Source of the DNA: Pseudoips prasinana
Taxonomy: Eukaryota; Arthropoda; Insecta; Lepidoptera; Nolidae
DNA length: 64,000 nucleotides
NCBI GenBank assembly: GCA_951640165.1
Contig: OX621255.1
Coordinates: 21,550,001-21,614,000, forward strand
Direction of reading: 5' to 3'
Made by a program: the position numbers and the translations under genes. The notes under the pieces are model-generated. The model ran no database searches, was not told the DNA's origin, and saw only the letters and a program-made list of their open reading frames with translations. This document shows positions 12,362 through 22,873 of the stretch, piece after piece. Each line of letters begins with the position of its first letter. The first letter of the stretch is position 1.

Positions 12362-12496
12362 CAGACGCCAGCACATCCAGCTACCCCGATCTGTCAAATT
12401 TCTTTTATAGACTTTCAACTTTATCATATAAGCATAAGGTTCACTTTCAATTGGGGAAACTTGACAGATTGGGGTAGCTTAATGTGCTGACGTCTG
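12362..12496 (+). mobile_element. 135-bp MITE (CAGACGCCAGCACATC family), copy 1
   Basis: Its ends are inverted (CAGACGCCAGCACATCCAGC and GCTTAATGTGCTGACGTCTG). The left flank is TA and the right flank CA, a probably mutated TA duplication, fitting a Tc1/mariner-type MITE. Related copies are at 49611-49745 and 35242-35352. Confidence 0.8.
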
Positions 12497-13241
12497 CACA
12501 AACATTTTAAATATAATGCTTCTGAAGGTATGGACACAATTCTAAAAGGCTGATCATATTATGATAATGATGTATAAGTTCCAGCCGAGCTAACTTTTTG
12601 TTTTTCAAAATGACGTTTACAGTTAGTTTAGGAGGCTTTCACTGCATCATCGGACAATAGAGGCAGGTGCGTCTACCGCTGTCTAATAAATGAAAGTACA
12701 AACTATCCCGCGCCGGAGGACACCCCCTTGAGGGTTCGAACTTCGAATCTGGGCGGTTACTGACGGAGAGATGCCTGAAAGGGTCATTGTTTTTAATTAG
12801 TCGTTTTGTGCAACGTTAATACGCGAAGACGTGGACCTCTCGTCCGATTGAGGATTTAAGGACATTTCATCTGTTCGAATGCATACATAGGGTCATGGAG
12901 GACGCTTGTGATCGCGGTCGTACTCTCGACTCTGGAGTACGATATATCGGATTGTGTGTCACGAGTTTTGGACCCACTTCACCAAATTAGCCCTAAATCT
13001 TGGGATTAATAGTAACCTAGAGTTCAACTCTCCACCTTCTTCCTTAACATGACCTACATAAATCTTTAAGAATGGTATGTAACCCTAAGAATAGTTATAC
13101 GCGTTTTAAAGTTGTTGTACTGTTAGACGAAAACCCACATTGAAATAGGTTCATTCGGTTCCAGAGTTTAGATCTTACCGACAGACAGAGACATAAAGCT
13201 TTATTACACATGTTTATTTATGGCGGGGGTGAATAGTGTTC

Positions 13242-13544
13242 AATGAGGGCTACCGCGTATCAATTTGCCGCTAGAGGCGCTACCATCGCGGCAGGTCTAC
13301 GAAACGTCAAAATACACTGTTTTTGTTCGGGTTACGCTGTTTATTAATAAAAACTACGATTATAACTAAAATTTTTGGTTTAAAACTAAATAAATTACAA
13401 AATGAGTAACAGCTCGATGACTGTAATAAATATTTTTCGTAAAAACATTCGTCGCGTCCACAATAACAATGATTTTGATTAGCTATAGTGGACCTTCCGC
13501 GACAGTGGCGCCGACTGGTGAGCACAAAAACGGTAGCCCTCATT
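13242..13544. mobile_element. MITE with AATGAGGGCTACCG inverted ends
   Basis: A 14-bp terminal inverted repeat (AATGAGGGCTACCG at 13242-13255, reverse complement at 13531-13544) bounds 303 bp. Both ends also have 'TTTTTG' and GCGCC-rich subterminal sequence. The superfamily was not determined. Confidence 0.6.
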
Positions 13545-13549
13545 CACAA

Positions 13550-13690
13550 ATATTCGACGGGCCTGTTGGCGTTGTTGGCAAATGCATGCTTTTAACGCGG
13601 GAGATCGTGGGTTCGTTTCCCACCCAGGACGGATATTTTTTGTATGAACAAATGTTCTGAGTCTGGGCGTAATTATCTATTTATGTATTT
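13550..13690 (+). repeat. SINE family A, head and part of body
   Basis: It contains GGGCCTGTTGGCGTTGTTGG, 'GTGGGTTCGTTTCCCACCCA', GGACGG and 'CTGAGTCTGGGCGTAATTAT'. It preserves the undisturbed head order that is scrambled in the copy at 22180-22500. Confidence 0.7.
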
Positions 13691-13695
13691 ACGAA

Positions 13696-13915
13696 AGTGA
13701 AAGAGGTCAGGTACGGGATTGACGCCTTTACGTGTTCTCCGAGGCACGGGGGTGTAATACCGCCAACGCCCAGACGTCGGGCTGATACTGAGAAATTTCT
13801 TTTTACCGAAAAATCCCAGCATCACTTTTTTGGCCCGACCCGTGTTTTGTACCCAAGACCTCGTTCTCTGCGGTTGAACACGCTACCGCTATACCAACGA
13901 GGCAGTCAATTTATT
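13696..13915 (-). repeat. tRNA-derived SINE family B
   Basis: On the minus strand it reads GCCTCGTTGGTATAGCGGTA, then AGGTCTTGGGTACAAAACAC, a tRNA-like A box and a degenerate B box, then a body with 'CCGTGCCTCGGAGAACACGT'. Copies also occur at 17284, 27637, 30840 and 61232. The absence of a complete cloverleaf argues against a tRNA gene. Confidence 0.65.
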
Positions 13916-14555
13916 AATTAAACATCGATTAGACATTTACATTTTTTTTAATTTATTGCGACATAAGGACAGTACATGTCAAATTAACCGTGTAATTCAC
14001 TATTTTACTGACTAGTGGGTGTGCAAAATATAATTTTATTTATTGACCCACACGTCTTGAAATCATTAATAAATAATTATTATTATGTGTCTCAATTATA
14101 TTTTACGTGTATTTAACATCAAAATTCTTACCAAAATCTATAGTTTAATTAGTCAAAACCTCGATAAGTTGAATTCTATATCTTGAAATATTATCTTCTA
14201 ATAGAATGTAAAGATCTATTCGGTAATTTATTATATATTTTGAGGGCCCATACCTAAGATATGTACAATCAGATGATCATTTTAGTGTAAAATCCACATT
14301 GCTTCACTGCAAACCGCACTGCAGATTCGCTGCAGCATATTTTGCGCTCGGAGGAATAATAATTATAATGCGCGGGTATTCGATGCCGATTGTTTTGTCC
14401 CATTCATTCATTCATTCATCTGGAGGTGACACAAAAGTATACCGGTTTGTTTATCCCGTGAGCTATAAAGATTTATTAAAGGACTTGCTTCTATGGGTGA
14501 ATAATAATAACAAATCATTTATGTTAATCATTCCACAGTTGCCGATAGATAGCTA

Positions 14556-14800
14556 GCTAGATGCTCTCACCGGTCCGTAAGCGATCGGCGAGGTTAAGCA
14601 ACTAGGCTCGCGGTCAGTCCACGGATGGGTGACCACCAAATTGGTTTAATTTCTGAGCGTCTCCGTGCTTCGGAGTGCACGTTAACCTGTCGGTCCCGGT
14701 GGTAGACATTAGACAACAGTCGTTAAGCCATGTCAGAGGCTTACGGGCGGCTTGAACAACTCAGGTAATCACTGCCCATACGATAAGTTAGTTGCCGCCA
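14556..14800 (+). repeat. 5S rRNA-derived SINE, copy 1
   Basis: Positions 14563-14650 resemble the 3' two thirds of 5S rRNA: GCGATCGGCGAGGTTAAGCA followed by ACT, a GGCTCGCGGTCAGT block and CGGATGGGTGACCACC, which corresponds to the internal RNA polymerase III C box. The remainder (TGCTTCGGAGTGCACGTTAA, GCCATGTCAGAGGCTTACGG) is a SINE body shared with copies at 35692 and 48555. It is not a functional 5S gene: the 5' third and terminator are not conserved. Confidence 0.75.
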
Positions 14801-14907
14801 CGTTGGTTAATACATATTGTCTTAAATAGCTTATATGATACGTCCGAGATGAAGAAAAAACATTTATTCTAAACTAGCTGTGCCCCGCGGTTTTTTTACC
14901 CGCATTA

Positions 14908-16471
14908 CATACATACATACATAGACTCACGCCTGTTTCCCAGAGGGGTAGGCAGAGACAACGGATTTCCATTTGTCACGATCTTTGCATACTTCTTTTG
15001 CCTCGATTACTGTCATTATATTCTTCATACATGCTCGCCGGTTTAGGGTACTTCTGACCTGCCCTTTCTTGAGAACATCTCCAATTTGGTCAGAGAATGT
15101 TCGACGTGGTCTTCCCCTTCCGGTTGTCCCATTCACACAGGCCAGGTATACTTCTTTTGTCAATCTTCTTTCATTCATCCTTTCTAAATGGCCAAACCAT
15201 CTCAGCATGCCTTTTTCAATCTTTGTGACTACATCCTCTTTCACACCACAACGCTCTCTTACATCAGTATTTCGAATTCTGTCTCTCAAAGTCACACCAC
15301 ACATACTTCTCAGAGCTCTCATTTCCACTGCATTTATTTTACTTTCATTCTTTTTCTGCCATACCCAACTTTCACTTCCATACATTAAAGTTGGCACTAA
15401 CACTCCATCGTGCACGGCTAGTCGAGCCTTCTTTGATACTTGCCGGCTACTCATAAAGGCGTGTAGTGCCCCATTCACTCTGTTCCCCGCATTTACTCTT
15501 CTAACAATATCTTTTTCATATTTCCCATCTCTCGTAAACAAAGTTCCCAAATATACAAACTCATTCACCTGTTCGACTTTCTCTCCTCCAATCACAATAT
15601 CACACGTTGTCGTGTATTCATCCCTCTCAAATACCATTACTTTCGTCTTACCTACATTCATTTTCATCCCTTTCCTTTCAAAAGATTCATGCATACTTGT
15701 TACCATCACCTGCAACTCGTCCGCCGATGATGCAAGTAAAACTTGATCATCAGCGTAAAGCAGACATTTGATGAGTAACTCATTCATCCTTACACCGCAT
15801 TCACTTTCTTTCAAATCTTTTAAACAGCTATCCATGAATAGGTTAAACAACCACGGTGACGCTACACATCCCTGTCTAACACCCTTTTGGATGCTAAACC
15901 ACTCGGTGTATGACCCGTTAATCCTCACGCAAGCTCTGGAATCCCTATAAAGAGATTTTAGTGCTTGAACAAGGTTGTCGTTCAACCCATACATGGACAG
16001 TACCGACCATAGTTCACTCCTCAACACTCTATCGTAGGCCTTTTCTAAGTCTACGAAGGCACAGTAAACCTTTTGGTTTTTGCCCAAAAACTTCTCTACT
16101 ATGCTTCGCAGAGAAAAGACCTGATCCGTGCATCCCATTCCTTTCCGAAAACCTGCCTGTGCATCCCATATTTTCGCATCGGTTTCTTTCACAACTCTTT
16201 CAACCAATACTTTTGCATACAACTTACCAACGACGCTGAGTAGACTAATGCCCCTATAGTTTTTACAGTCTTGCCGTGAACCTTTCCCTTTGTAAAGAGG
16301 TACGATGACAGCCTTGCACCAATCACTTGGCACTTGGCCGGTGGTATAGCATAAATTGAATAGGCTGCACAGCTGACTCGCTATGACGCCATGTCCAGCC
16401 TTCAGCATCTCGGAAGTTATCCTGTCATACCCTGGTGACTTTCCTGATTTCATACCCTTAATAGCTTTCAT
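14908..16471 (-). mobile_element. 5'-truncated LINE (non-LTR retrotransposon)
   Basis: The element is flanked by a 10-bp duplication ACCCGCATTA (14898-14907 and 16472-16481). Its 3' end on the minus strand is a short tail of TATG repeats after CAGGCGTGAGTC. The 5' end is truncated exactly at the ORF start. Solo 3' ends of the same family occur at 19323-19432 (minus) and 49910-50166 (plus). Confidence 0.9.
14927..16471 (-). CDS. LINE reverse transcriptase (partial, open)
   Basis: This 514-codon frame has no internal stop. Reverse transcriptase motifs appear in order: [10 protein letters not shown] (residues 9-18), NYRGISLLS (71-79), [14 protein letters not shown] (106-119), motif [10 protein letters not shown] with catalytic Asp (139-147), RQGC of motif B (199-202) and the motif C YADD box (239-242). 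The C-terminal part has a WFGHLERM...GRGRPRRT segment typical of insect LINEs, which often hold a zinc-binding tail there. The N-terminal endonuclease is absent, so the copy is 5'-truncated; the first Met is just where the truncation falls. Similar in style to RTE-type elements, clade unverified. An overlapping plus-strand frame (14973-15746) is a shadow. Confidence 0.9.
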   Translation of the reverse strand: MKAIKGMKSGKSPGYDRITSEMLKAGHGVIASQLCSLFNLCYTTGQVPSDWCKAVIVPLYKGKGSRQDCKNYRGISLLSVVGKLYAKVLVERVVKETDAKIWDAQAGFRKGMGCTDQVFSLRSIVEKFLGKNQKVYCAFVDLEKAYDRVLRSELWSVLSMYGLNDNLVQALKSLYRDSRACVRINGSYTEWFSIQKGVRQGCVASPWLFNLFMDSCLKDLKESECGVRMNELLIKCLLYADDQVLLASSADELQVMVTSMHESFERKGMKMNVGKTKVMVFERDEYTTTCDIVIGGEKVEQVNEFVYLGTLFTRDGKYEKDIVRRVNAGNRVNGALHAFMSSRQVSKKARLAVHDGVLVPTLMYGSESWVWQKKNESKINAVEMRALRSMCGVTLRDRIRNTDVRERCGVKEDVVTKIEKGMLRWFGHLERMNERRLTKEVYLACVNGTTGRGRPRRTFSDQIGDVLKKGQVRSTLNRRACMKNIMTVIEAKEVCKDRDKWKSVVSAYPSGKQA

Positions 16472-16919
16472 ACCCGCATTAAACTTTATAAATTATAGCC
16501 TATGTGTTAATCCAGGGTGTCAGCTAACTCCGTACTCAATTTTATTAGAATCGCTTCAGCCGTTTAGACGTGAAGAAGTAAAAAACATACACACTCTCAC
16601 AGTCACTTCTCATTTATAATATTAGTAGGATAGTAGGATTTTAGCTGTAAGTCTTTTTTTTTAATAGGGCAAGTGTATCCATACGATGACTCGATGTCGA
16701 CTGTATTACCTGTTTTTAGAAGAACAAGATGTTGAAACTGTGTTGCTGTGTGGATGAACGGTTGTACCGTTATAGATTATAGCACAAAGCAATTTACATT
16801 TTGATAACAAGAGTTTTATCGCAAACGGTTAACAGAAATCCTAACAATAACATTCTGTAAAAACTTAAGTCTGTCTTAATAACACTGGGTCTTAAAAATG
16901 AAGTCTAAATATCTAGCGA

Positions 16920-17175
16920 AGTTTCATCATCATCACATCAGCCGAAAGACGTCCGCTGCTGGACAAAGGCCTCCCCCAAGGATCTCCACAACAGCCGGTC
17001 TTGCGCTGCCCGCATCCAACGGCTTCCCGCGCCCCGCACAAGATCGTCGGTCCACCTTGTAGAGGGCCTGCCCACGCTGCGGCTTCCGGTTCGTGGTAGC
17101 CACTCGAGAACCTTTCTGCTCCAGCGGCCGTCGGTTCCACGAGCTATGTGCCCTGCCCACTACCACTTCAGTTTG
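16920..17175 (-). mobile_element. 3' end of LINE family 2
   Basis: It matches the last ~230 bp of the LINE at 25857-27020 in reverse orientation, starting at the ATG-repeat tail ('CATCATCATCACATCAGCCG') and covering the coding end. Frames over it are broken. Confidence 0.8.
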
Positions 17176-17283
17176 GCAATTCTTTGGGCCAATTTTAAAT
17201 TAATAAAATTAACGAGTGACTTCGCCTTTAAACGTATTGATAGATTATTTTCCGTATACGTTTTAACATGACTTTAAGAATTT

Positions 17284-17435
17284 ATTAGTATCAGCCCGAA
17301 GTCTGGGAGTTGGCGTTGTCATACCCCGTGCTTCGAAAAACACGTAAAGCGCGTCGGTCCTGTACCTGACCTCTTTCCGGTCGTGTCGCTAGTCGTCCCA
17401 TCGGATCATGAGACTGATGGAATAGAAAGTGCCCC
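17284..17435 (+). repeat. SINE family B fragment
   Basis: It carries the GTGCTTCGAAAAACACGTAA and TGTACCTGACCTCTTTCCGG body of family B in plus orientation; the tRNA-like head is not present. Confidence 0.55.
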
Positions 17436-17463
17436 TGTGTTTGCGCACACTTGTGCACTTTAA

Positions 17464-17533
17464 TATGTACCGCGCAGGTGGCTAGTTTCCATTGAGACTG
17501 ACCGCCGTGGCCAAAATTCGGCTAGGAGGACAT
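17464..17533 (+). repeat. Dispersed repeat (GGTGGCTAG...GGCCAAAATTC)
   Basis: The core GCAGGTGGCTAG...CATTGA...CCGTGGCCAAAATTC is repeated at 41467-41546, where it abuts the end of the 4E-T exon array. Confidence 0.6.
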
Positions 17534-18422
17534 TATTATTATTTGTAAATCGAGCCAAAGAGTCGTCATTATATCACGGTAAACATAAAAAGTCGACCTT
17601 TCCACTTTTTATGTGTATCGCAATCTGACCAATTTAGACTACACACACCTTTATAGTACCTTAGGTAACCATTTTACTAAAACATAAATCTTGACCAAAG
17701 AAATATACCTATATAAATATCTTGAGAACAGGTAAAACTTTGTCCCATTTGTTTTTGATGCAATATAAAAATTACAATAATAATTGGTACAGACGACGTC
17801 ACACCTGTGGGTGGATACATTTTGACCTTCTTAACGTCATATTTAGGTAACTTTTGGTAAAGCAAGTCAGTATCCACTGACGCCGCGGCGACTAGTATTA
17901 TTTCGTACTCAAATAATTCTAATGTTCTAGAAAATATTTCGTCTAAAAATGTGGGGCAGATCGACATTTATTCGGTAAGAGGCAATATCCGCCAGAAATT
18001 ATTAAAAATATTGAGGGTAGTTCTAGTTTGAGTTGCAAACCGCCGCGGTTCTAGCTCAGTCTTTGAGATTAGTCCGTGCGTACCGTGTCGTGTTTGGTGA
18101 AAATTGATATTTTCCTAATTTCTCCTCTGTTGTTTAATATCAATTAAATCGCGATATCCTTTTCCTTTTTCTAAAGAAGTAAAGAATAGGTCGCCGATAC
18201 GTAATCAAACTCCCACTTTCGCACAGCGGTCTCTCTGACAACCCCCTAATTTAATTTTTTGAGTTTAGCTTAGTTTTTCTTTGTGTTTAATGTTATTTTA
18301 TTGTATTATATATTTACAATTGTGATAGTCTATTTCTTTTATTGTAGTTATAGTTAGGAAACATTTTAAGTTGGACGCCATTTTGTAGTGACGCGTTACT
18401 TTATACGTGACTGTAGAGTGAT

Positions 18423-18719
18423 ATGGTTAGTAAAGAAGCTACGCCGCCAGTTGGCGAAGTTTTGAAGAAAGGTAGACGTAGGAGACGTAGGGCTGGTAGT
18501 CGAGCTGCCCGTAAGCGGGCGAAGAAGAATTCGGCCACAGTTGCAGTTGTAGCAGCAAGTATAACCTCGGAGAAGCTCGCCTCCCCAACCAAATGTGCGG
18601 TGCATGCTTTCCTGCTCAAATACCAAAGTGCAATGAGAAAGATTCCAGCTCAACTTCCTCCAAAAGTCCACGCTGGACCACCTACGAAGAGGGTGAAACG
18701 TGTATCTTGGCGTAAGTGA
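18423..18719 (+). CDS. Unidentified Arg/Lys-rich ORF, 98 codons
   Basis: The frame starts ATGGTTAGTAAAGAAG and encodes a very basic protein. An N-terminal segment with KKGRRRRRR and RAARKRAKK (residues ~15-35) resembles a nuclear localisation or nucleic-acid-binding tail, then an Ala/Val-rich stretch and a C-terminal KRVKRVSWRK. No domain is recognised. The end, TGGCGTAAGTGA, contains a possible splice donor (CG|GTAAGT-like), so it might be a first exon rather than a whole gene. It could also be ORF1 of a retroelement. The antisense frame is also open, so coding status is uncertain. Confidence 0.35.
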   Translation: MVSKEATPPVGEVLKKGRRRRRRAGSRAARKRAKKNSATVAVVAASITSEKLASPTKCAVHAFLLKYQSAMRKIPAQLPPKVHAGPPTKRVKRVSWRK

Positions 18720-19188
18720 TATATCCATAAATAGAGTAGCTAATTCCATTTGAATGCGGGCCGTAGACAACGTAGATCTTGTCATTTAGAAGTGCTATAG
18801 TTAGTTGATAAGCGGTGACGTTCGTTTGGCTATTCGCATAGGGAATGGCTGAGTGGCGTGGTCGGATGCTAACTTCCCGCCGTCACACGAACTGCCGGTA
18901 AGTCAAGCTGTTAATCGCTTGTGTGTAACTATCGACTACATGATCAAGCTATGTAAGCTATGCAACTGGTAGTTTTTTACCAAACTACACGCAAAAAGAG
19001 GTTGTTTTAAGTGTGTGGAATTGTAGCATAGACCAATTTAAATATTATTATTTTATCTGAACTCTCTTCTAGGCTTGATATAATCCTAAGAGGACCCACT
19101 GAACAATGATTCTTAACTATATTTCAACTGGTTTAACTTAGTCGTGGTTACATTAAAGTTATCTGTAAGTAAGTACATATATTTGACT

Positions 19189-19555
19189 GGCGTGTTGGTC
19201 TAGTGGTTTGTGACCCTGACTGCTTAGCCTGAAGTCGTGGGTTCGATCCCTACCCAGGACAAAAGGTTGCGGGATGAGCACGATTACTTGTACTGTGTCT
19301 GGGTGTCATTTTTCCAAAATATGTACATACATACATAGACTCACGCCTGTTTCCCAGAGGGGTAGGCAGAGACAACGGATTTCCATTTGTCACGAACTTT
19401 GCACACGTCTTTTGCCAATATAACGTCAATACTATGTATGTATTTAAAAATGTATAACTTGTCTTGTTGCCATAGTACAGGTCTGCCTAGTTTGGATGTT
19501 AATCAAATGGCAGTGTGTTAGTCGTCCCAAGATATTTATTTATTTTGATTACTTA
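19189..19555 (+). repeat. SINE family A, split by a LINE 3' end
   Basis: Head 'GTTGGTCTAGTGGTTTGTGA', B box GTGGGTTCGATCCCTACCCA and GGACAAAAGG, then interruption at 19323-19432, then tail 'GTACAGGTCTGCCTAGTTTG'. Confidence 0.75.
19323..19432 (-). mobile_element. LINE family 1, 3' end fragment
   Basis: It matches the 3' ~100 bp of 14908-16471 (minus), with 'ACATACATACATAGACTCAC' tail and the AGGGGTAGGCAGAGACAACG coding end, inserted in a SINE. Confidence 0.75.
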
Positions 19556-19937
19556 TTACTTTGTTTGTTCATCATAAATAAGTTATAATATACTACGAAT
19601 ACGTTTATAAGTTAACCTGTTGAGTGATATATATTTCGTGCTAGCTGTGTCCACGACTTTGTGTGTGGTTTCAAGGTCACACGTTGACTTTATTTACCTT
19701 TCTTCAATACAATATTGCTTTACCGTTTATAACAATTAACATAAAACAAACATATATTTCGTTATTAAAATAATATACAATAATTATAGGCAATATTATT
19801 AATGCAATTACACATAATATTATAAAAAATGTACAAGAACGTTTTAGTACAACGAAAGATCGACATTTTCTACATTTTTCTTGATATACCTACTTATTTT
19901 TTTTTATTGCTTCCGTCGTTGGTAGGAACCTAGTAAC

Positions 19938-20208
19938 TTTCATCATCATCGAAATACGTCCATTGTGGACGATGAGCCCCCCCAAAGATCATCACAATGG
20001 AACTGTTTCGAATATATATCGATCGCCGCATATATCGATAATCGCCAAGCTTAGCAGACGGATTCGCGATCGCAGTATGATAATTCGAAGGTGATAAAAC
20101 TAATAGTGCACAAAAGGGGACTGCTGTCCGTTCTACTATGACGTCTACGCCCCCCATGGCATGAGATGGGGTAGCGATATTCTTGATCGACAGCCACACA
20201 GCCAATTA
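19938..20208 (-). repeat. Dispersed repeat with CACCCCATCTCAT motif
   Basis: On the minus strand it has GTGTGGCTGTCGATCAAGAA and TACCCCATCTCATGCCATGG, matching 6630-6841 and the inverted ends at 22570-23950. The minus-strand open frame of 91 codons over it is not a protein I recognise. Confidence 0.6.
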
Positions 20209-20345
20209 GTTCTGTGTCAGGGTGTAATTATAATAAAAAATATTTATGTATTTACAAACATATAAAAATATTTATCAGGTGTCTGGTTTCCATAGTACAG
20301 GCTTTGCCTGTTTGGGATCAGATGACTGAGATATTTATTTATTAC
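20209..20345 (+). repeat. SINE family A, 3' part
   Basis: It has TCTGTGTCAGGGTGTAATTA, 'CATAGTACAGGCTTTGCCTG' and TTTGGGATCAGATG, the SINE tail without the head. Confidence 0.65.
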
Positions 20346-20369
20346 TAATGGCAGCTTTATATGTATACT

Positions 20370-20932
20370 AGCAGTGCCCGCGGACTTCGTTTGTCCCGCG
20401 TAATACTTCGGGTTAAAAGTTCGGGATATATTTTGAAATTTTGGAGTTTATTGTGTAATTACGTTATTGTGGAGTGTCATAGGCTATGACACTGCACAAT
20501 AACGTAGCTTTCTATTGGTGAAATAATTTTGAAAATCGGTTCAGTAGATCCAGATATTACCCCTTACAACGTCGCAAATAAAATAAAATAAAAACGGTTT
20601 TTATTCACGTAGACTTTAAAAAAGCGCTTGTAAATAGTCAGAACATGTTTGTAGTAATACAGTTATTATTTCTAGTTACTTATTACATATATTTAGGTAC
20701 ACGGAATGTTAAAACATTTATACAATTTATTTTATAATGGTAGTGATATTTAGCTAGCTTGTATTAATTAATTATTGTCAAGGAGATTATGTTTAGGTTT
20801 AATTATTGAAATTTATATTTTACTACATATTGTCTGGATGGTTCTGACTATATTAAGGTATGAATTCAGTATTATTATTATAACGGATCTCTCGAAACTC
20901 AAACGTTACCTCTTTATAATATTAGTATAGAT
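20370..20932 (-). mobile_element. Helitron with nested insertion
   Basis: The minus-strand tail lies near 20370-20400 (CGCGGGACAAACGAAGTCCG, GCGGGCACTGCTAG) and the head near 20932 (ACTAATATTATAAAGAGG). An unrelated ~280-bp AT-rich repeat, also seen around 31091-31590, interrupts it from about 20578. Confidence 0.55.
20461..20505. repeat. Near-perfect hairpin, 22-bp arms, 1-nt spacer
   Basis: Arms 20461-20482 and 20484-20505 (ACGTTATTGTGGAGTGTCAT...) are reverse complements with one mismatch. Confidence 0.9.
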
Positions 20933-21376
20933 AACTCGTGATATTCGTTCAGCCACACAACCAAAGCCACACAACCAACTTTAAAGATACCTATCATATT
21001 TCAATACTAAGATATGTTTAAAGAAAAAACTTATTTTGATTGATTTCGTCAATCATGTTTTTTTTTTTTTTTTTTACTTTAATAATATAAATAATAATAA
21101 TAATGTATTTATTTATCTCTTTCACAAAGGTTTGGTGTACATACAAGTATTATGTAAAGACATACAGAGCTAGAATTACAGAAACTATCATACCTTTGTG
21201 AGAGACTGGCGTCTATAGTAGGTAAGACCTGTGTTACAGATCATTATATACTCGTACATATATTTGAAATGTTATAAAAATCAAGATTTCCTCAGCATAC
21301 CTGAAATAAATAGACAAAATGTTAAAACAAGCGACCTATAGTTTGTATCTATTGATGATTCAACCCAAGTGATTCA

Positions 21377-21432
21377 GTCACCCAAGAATTATACTACTGT
21401 ACTGATGTACAGTAGTATAATTCTTGGGTGAC
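21377..21432. repeat. Perfect hairpin, 26-bp arms, 4-nt loop
   Basis: Left arm 21377-21402 begins GTCACCCAAGAATTATACTA; right arm 21407-21432 is its exact reverse complement; loop TGAT. Confidence 0.95.
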
Positions 21433-21651
21433 GTTGCACAACGTGAAAATAAAACGACGGCTATGCGATTATTATAATAGACCTCAATGTTTCCTATGAC
21501 ATAGGGACTAATATGACATGCAATTTATTTGTTCATGCGTTTTGCAGTATCACCTTCGAATTGTCACACTATTGATCAATAAAGAGTAACCTTGATACAT
21601 TGCCTAGATACTAAAAATACCCAATAATATTCTAAATGTGAACTAAAAGTA

Positions 21652-21703
21652 CCCAACGGATTTTGATGATACTTACTACAAAGCTTCATCAAAATCCGTT
21701 GGG
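21652..21703. repeat. Perfect hairpin, 18-bp arms, in Helitron sequence
   Basis: CCCAACGGATTTTGATGA (21652-21669) and its exact reverse complement (21686-21703), loop 16 nt. The right arm belongs to a minus-strand Helitron head; the left arm duplicates it inverted. Confidence 0.9.
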
Positions 21704-21780
21704 CAGTTTTTGCGTGAAAGAGTAACTAACACCCATATTCACAAACTTTCTTATGTATATGTATATATTAGTAGGATAAA
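21680..21780 (-). mobile_element. Helitron 5' end fragment
   Basis: Minus strand reads TCCTACTAATATATACATAT... AAGAAAGTTTGTGAATATGG...GCGCAAAAACTG-like, the head of the Helitron group; tail absent. Confidence 0.6.
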
Positions 21781-22179
21781 TAAAATATATACACAACCGA
21801 ATAATAATATCAAATAAAAACCACTTGATGTTTTAAACCTGTGCTTTCATGAGTATCCATTAGGGCCAGCCATACTCGAGCTTTTTTTTAGGGGCTACAA
21901 ACACGTTATGGTCATGTTATCCGCAAGCAAAAAATATTTAGGTCTTAATTAAAACGTAATTTCAAGTTAACGATGAAGTTACTTTATTAATGAAAAATAT
22001 TGTAACTTTAGATGGGCCAATATCAAAGGCCAGGCGGGCCGCAGGTTGTGTATAGCGGCAGTAGCCTCACAAAATTACGTTAATTTTTTTATAACAAATT
22101 ACATACTACTCTTATACAAACGTGACTAATAGAATTTCTAACACAATGTTACACATTTCAACAGTCATGCCCGTCCGAA

Positions 22180-22500
22180 CATTTCTACTGACGGACGAGC
22201 CTGTTGCGTACGCCGGAGGTCCTGGGTTCGATTCCCACCCAGGACCTCCGGCGTGAAAAGCAAGCATTTGCCAACCACGCCAACAGGCCCGTCCGTCAGT
22301 AGACATTTGTGTGCATGAACATGTCTGTGTGTACTGAGTCTGGATGTAATTATCTATATAAGTATGTATTTACAAAAGAAAAGTAGTACAATAATATATA
22401 GTATATCAGTTATCTGGTTTCCATAGTACAAGCTCTGCTTAGTTTGGGTGCAGATGGCAGTGTGTAAATAATATCCCAGGATATTATTATTTTATAGGGA
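22180..22500 (+). repeat. SINE family A copy with inverted-duplicated head
   Basis: The B-box region (CCTGGGTTCGATTCCCACCC) is followed not by the usual body but by an inverted copy of the SINE head. Inner arms 22211-22227 and 22237-22253 are perfect 17-bp complements; outer arms 22185-22206 and 22281-22302 pair over 22 bp with one mismatch. The usual tail (CATAGTACAAGCTCTGCTTA) follows. Confidence 0.8.
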
Positions 22501-22768
22501 GCTTTTTGTTTTAATATCGTTTTTATATTCTTTTTTAGTTCAATGATTACACGCTATGTAAATGACGGTTACGAGTATCACCACACCATCACATTCCGTG
22601 GGGATCGTAGAAGTCGCACTGTGATTCGCGTAGAACAAACTAGCTGGACAAAAACAACTCTTCAATTCCTAATAGTTAATTATTAAGATGAACTCATTAG
22701 CCCTATACATTAAGGAATACATCTATTAATTTTCGTAATTACCCTCATTAGGCCCGTCATTAAGGTAA

Positions 22769-22778
22769 GTATATAAAG
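22769..22778 (+). promoter_or_regulatory. Putative TATA box of the 22.6-kb element
   Basis: GTATATAAAG lies about 105 bp upstream of the ATG at 22874; transcription would start near 22800. There is no other core promoter motif that I can assert. Confidence 0.45.
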
Positions 22779-22873
22779 TGTTGATAATTCAAAGTGCATT
22801 CATTTGCATTTTTACACCATATTGTTAACATTATTTTAAGTCACTAAAAGAAATTTGTGATAGTGTTTTTGTG

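Larger units (their letters stand above)
14874..16630 (-). mobile_element. Helitron interrupted by a LINE
   Basis: Minus-strand head TCCTACTAATATTATAAATG lies at 16630 and the tail CCGCGGGGCACAGCTAG ends at 14874, followed by T. Only about 190 bp belong to the Helitron; the rest is the LINE at 14908-16471 inserted with a 10-bp target duplication. Confidence 0.75.

Noticed and set aside
14563..14650. Functional 5S rRNA gene
   Set aside because: The 5' third is absent or diverged and a SINE body follows instead of a terminator.
14973..15746. 257-codon plus-strand ORF
   Set aside because: It is antisense to the LINE reverse transcriptase and has a Ser/Thr/Phe-rich composition typical of a shadow frame.
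21377..21432. microRNA precursor
   Set aside because: Full pairing without bulges and a 4-nt loop do not fit a typical animal pre-miRNA; kept only as a hairpin.
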